Origin: JASGCK01 sp031538565
GTDB taxonomy: Bacteria > Pseudomonadota > Gammaproteobacteria > Burkholderiales > Burkholderiaceae_C
Assembly (NCBI GenBank): GCA_031538565.1
Contig: JAVKLS010000028.1
Location: 87,140-151,139 of the forward strand
Direction of reading: 5' to 3'
DNA length: 64,000 nucleotides
In this document: one piece after another, positions 61,777 through 64,000 of the stretch
Numbering within the stretch: the first letter of the stretch is position 1
Layout: each line of letters opens with the position of its first letter
Notes under the pieces: generated by a model
Seen by the model: the letters and a program-made list of their open reading frames with translations, nothing else
The model's database searches: none
What the model was told of the DNA's origin: nothing
Made by a program: the position numbers and the translations under genes

Positions 61777-62441
61777 GGTTTTTGCGCCGCGTGTTCAAAG
61801 GCCTGGATGATGGGCGCGAGTCGTTCGTGTTTGAGTTTGAGCGCTGCTTGGTTGACGACAAGACGCGAACTAATGTCCATGATGCGCTCGACCTCGACGA
61901 GATGATTAGCTTTTAAGGTTGAGCCCGTGGACACTACGTCCACAATCGCATCGGCAAGCCCTGTGAGCGGCGCCAACTCCATCGAGCCGTAGAGCTTGAT
62001 GATGTCCACGTGCACGCCTTTAGCGGCAAAAAAGTCGCGCGCAATGCGGACGAATTTAGTAGCAACGGTCAGCCTTGCCCCTTGCTTGATGGCGCTTTGG
62101 TAATCAAAACCTTGACGCACGGCAACGCTCATGCGGCACTTGGCAATTTTTAAATCTAGCGGTTGATAAAGCCCTTGGCTACCAGACTCGATAAGTGTGT
62201 CTTTGCCCGTTACGCCCAAATCGGCGCCGCCCAGCGCCACGTAGGTGGGAACATCGGTGGCACGCACAAGTAGCACACGCACGTGCGCGTGGTTGGTTGT
62301 CAAAATCAGTTTGCGCGATCTTTCGGGGTCATCCAAAACCGTAATGCCCGCGGCGGTTAGCAGGGGCAGGGTTTCGTCAAAAATACGCCCTTTAGAGAGG
62401 GCTAGGGTGACTGTGCTCGTGGTGCTAGGCATGGTGTTCAT
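61773..62441 (-). CDS. hisG: ATP phosphoribosyltransferase, short form
   Basis: HisG starts histidine synthesis. The short catalytic form (about 222 residues) has LALSKGRIFDETLPLL, GGADLGVTGKDTL, VATKFVRIARDFF, KLYGSMELAPLTGLADAIVDVVSTGSTLKAN, as expected, and would need HisZ as regulatory subunit, which is not in this window. I chose the ATG at 62441; a GTG at 62456 and an ATG at 62432 are alternatives. It follows murA closely. Confidence 0.95.
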   Translation of the reverse strand: MNTMPSTTSTVTLALSKGRIFDETLPLLTAAGITVLDDPERSRKLILTTNHAHVRVLLVRATDVPTYVALGGADLGVTGKDTLIESGSQGLYQPLDLKIAKCRMSVAVRQGFDYQSAIKQGARLTVATKFVRIARDFFAAKGVHVDIIKLYGSMELAPLTGLADAIVDVVSTGSTLKANHLVEVERIMDISSRLVVNQAALKLKHERLAPIIQAFEHAAQKP

Positions 62442-62459
62442 GGATGCTATTTTCACGCA

Positions 62460-63728
62460 TCACTTGATGCGTTCAATGTCAGCGCCTAGTGCGCGTAGCT
62501 TGGCCTCCATGCGGTCGTAGCCTCGGTCAAGGTGATAGATGTGCTCGATCGTGGTCTCTCCTGTGGCAACCAAGCCCGCAATCACCAAGGATGCGGAGGC
62601 GCGCAGATCGGTTGCCATCACGTGCGCCCCCGTCAGCTTTGCACCACCTGCAAGAGCGGCGGTGCGTCCATCGATGTGAATATTGGCGCCAAGGCGCACC
62701 AGTTCGTTGACGTGCATAAAGCGGTTTTCAAAAATGGTTTCAGTCACCACCGAGCTGCCCGATGCCACAACGTTCAGTGCCATCATTTGTGCCTGCATAT
62801 CGGTGGGAAAGCCTGGGTATTCAGTGGTGCGAAAAGATTGCGCTTGCAGGTCTCCCGTGGACACAATGTGCAGTCCTTCAGGGACGGCGGTCACCGCCAC
62901 GCCCGCATCGCGCAGCTTGTCTAGCAAGGCATCCAAATGGTCACCCCGTGCGTGCGTGAGTAACGCTTCGCCGCCTGCGGCTGCGACTGCACATAAAAAT
63001 GTGCCCGCTTCAATGCGGTCGGGGACAACGCTGTGCGTGCAGCCATGCAGCTTATCCACGCCTGTGATGGTGATTCGGCTAGTGCCATGACCTTCAATTT
63101 TGGCCCCCATACTTATCAGCATTTTTGCAAGGTCTGGAATTTCTGGCTCTTGCGCTGCGTTTTCCAAAATAGTAACACCTTCAGCCAAGCACGCGGCCAT
63201 TAAAAAATTTTCGGTGCCCGTGACGGTCACCATGTCGGTGCTGATGTGTGCACCCTTTAGCCGCACCCGCCCGTCGGGCAAACGTGCATTCATATAGCCA
63301 TGCGCGACATCCACAATCGCGCCCATAGCTTGCAGACCTTTGATGTGCTGGTCAACGGGGCGTGAGCCAATGGCGCAGCCGCCTGGCAGTGAGACGCGTG
63401 CTTTGCCAAAACGCGCCAAGAGCGGTCCCAGTGCGAGCACCGAGGCGCGCATGGTTTTGACGAGCGCGTAAGGCGCTTCGGGGTTGTCCAGCCCCGCGGC
63501 GTTGATTGTCATGACATCATCGGTCGATGCGCGAGTAACCGCCACGCCCATGTTGCGAATGAGCTTCTCCATAGTGACCACGTCTTGCAAGCGCGGCACA
63601 TTAACAAGCGAGACGGTGTCGGCAGTGAGCAGTGCGGCGCACATCTCGGGCAGGGCGGCATTTTTTGCGCCAGAAATAGCGACTGAACCGCACAGGAGGC
63701 GTCCACCGCGAATCAAAAGTTTGTCCAT
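62460..63728 (-). CDS. murA: UDP-N-acetylglucosamine 1-carboxyvinyltransferase
   Basis: MurA performs the first committed step of peptidoglycan synthesis. Lys22 is in SGAKNAALP, and the fosfomycin-target Cys118 is in LPGGCAIGSRPVD. Later motifs GVTILENAAQEPEIPDLA and YPGFPTDMQAQMMAL are intact. Length 422 is normal. The order murA-hisG-hisD is common in Burkholderiales. An IS3-type element ends about 94 bp upstream of its start. Confidence 0.97.
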   Translation of the reverse strand: MDKLLIRGGRLLCGSVAISGAKNAALPEMCAALLTADTVSLVNVPRLQDVVTMEKLIRNMGVAVTRASTDDVMTINAAGLDNPEAPYALVKTMRASVLALGPLLARFGKARVSLPGGCAIGSRPVDQHIKGLQAMGAIVDVAHGYMNARLPDGRVRLKGAHISTDMVTVTGTENFLMAACLAEGVTILENAAQEPEIPDLAKMLISMGAKIEGHGTSRITITGVDKLHGCTHSVVPDRIEAGTFLCAVAAAGGEALLTHARGDHLDALLDKLRDAGVAVTAVPEGLHIVSTGDLQAQSFRTTEYPGFPTDMQAQMMALNVVASGSSVVTETIFENRFMHVNELVRLGANIHIDGRTAALAGGAKLTGAHVMATDLRASASLVIAGLVATGETTIEHIYHLDRGYDRMEAKLRALGADIERIK

Positions 63729-63821
63729 GAAATCTGTGGCTAACGAGTGCCAAAAAGAGGTGGAAAAGAAAGTTGATTCTAGGGGACATTGCGCAGCGAC
63801 ACTGTTGCGAGTAAATAGACT

Positions 63822-64000
63822 TGTCCGCTTTTAGAGCTCATGAATTGTCCGCATTTGCAATGAACCTAGTCAAATTAATAGACACAGGACTCCTCTAAAG
63901 ACTGATGATGCAAGCGTTCGAATTCGACTGGCGTAAGCCAGCCGTTGTTTGAATGCCTGCGAACGCGATTGTAGTAATGCTCGATGTATTCAAAGACAAC
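63822..64000 (-). mobile_element. IS3-family insertion sequence, 3' end, cut by the window edge
   Basis: The right part of the window holds the 3' end of an IS3-type transposase gene plus its downstream sequence. TTGTCCGC occurs twice (63821-63828 and 63845-63852) near the presumed element end. A TG at 63822 or 63846 could be its first bases, so the exact boundary is uncertain. The other end and target duplication lie outside. Confidence 0.6.
63875..64000 (-). CDS. IS3-family transposase OrfB, C-terminal fragment
   Basis: The last 41 codons are visible. They read VVFEYIEHYYNRVRRHSNNG, then W-L-TPVEFERLH, the usual end of the DDE integrase domain (YIE.YYN..R.HS..G..TP..F). The stop is TAA at 63875-63877. 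The catalytic residues upstream are outside the window. Confidence 0.85.
   Translation of the reverse strand, partial: VVFEYIEHYYNRVRRHSNNGWLTPVEFERLHHQSLEESCVY

Overview
The window is chromosomal DNA from a beta-proteobacterium of the order Burkholderiales, most likely Comamonadaceae-like. This rests on gene order and protein style: thrS-infC-rpmI-rplT-pheS-pheT-ihfA-merR followed by tRNA-Pro, murA-hisG-hisD, glyQ/glyS-gmhB-plsC, and a Liv-type ABC cluster bracketed by two CoA ligases. No genus can be named from the sequence alone. There is no rRNA, CRISPR array, prophage or reverse transcriptase. One tRNA gene is present. The only recognisable insertion sequence is a partial IS3-type element cut by the right edge.

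Region by region. (1) 1-0.8 kb: the 3' part of a glycine-rich possible lipoprotein gene. (2) 0.8-13.2 kb: a purine catabolic block. A minus-strand operon (uraH, xdhC, puuD, xdhA, xdhB) faces a plus-strand GntR regulator, puuE and a UraD-AllC fusion, followed by an NMT1/THI5-like ABC importer. Together these can take xanthine through urate, 5-hydroxyisourate, OHCU and allantoin to allantoate and its hydrolysis products. A conserved 8-bp core (TGYATACA) lies at the GntR/uraH divergent promoter, at the xdhC/puuD junction and before the importer, and looks like the GntR operator. (3) 13.2-17.3 kb: periplasmic Cu/Zn superoxide dismutase, a DegP-like protease and an outer-membrane TpsB/FhaC-type exporter without a visible exoprotein. 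(4) 17.3-25.7 kb: a minus-strand operon encoding an AMP-forming acyl-CoA synthetase, LivG, LivH, LivM, a substrate-binding protein, LivF and a PaaK-like CoA ligase. This fits uptake plus CoA activation of an organic acid better than amino-acid uptake. Its upstream region carries two adjacent palindromes. (5) 25.8-27.2 kb: two DUF1566/Lcl-C-type genes, the first without a secretion signal and probably 5'-damaged.

(6) 27.3-35 kb: the thrS to merR translation/IHF cluster, with infC starting at a non-AUG ATC codon, then tRNA-Pro(GGG). (7) 35-43 kb: murI, class I fumarase, a UPF0114 membrane protein, a 'Gcr-type' membrane protein, an amidase, a thiolase and a rhodanese. (8) 43-49 kb: a minus-strand operon glyQ-[vapBC-like toxin-antitoxin]-glyS-gmhB-plsC-ygjP-like. 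The toxin-antitoxin pair sits between the two subunit genes of glycyl-tRNA synthetase. (9) 49-55.4 kb: yccF, a truncated monooxygenase remnant, a retroviral-type aspartic protease, leuD, leuC, a fatty-acid desaturase, an RsmB-like RNA methyltransferase and purN. (10) 55.5-60.4 kb: a two-component system and two acyl-CoA dehydrogenase subunits resembling pimeloyl-CoA dehydrogenase. (11) 60.4-64 kb: hisD, hisG, murA, and an IS3-type element ending close upstream of murA.

All functions are inferred by reading motifs and gene order by eye; no database search was run. No gene-free stretch exceeds about 300 bases. The longest, 49595-49814, holds the monooxygenase remnant.
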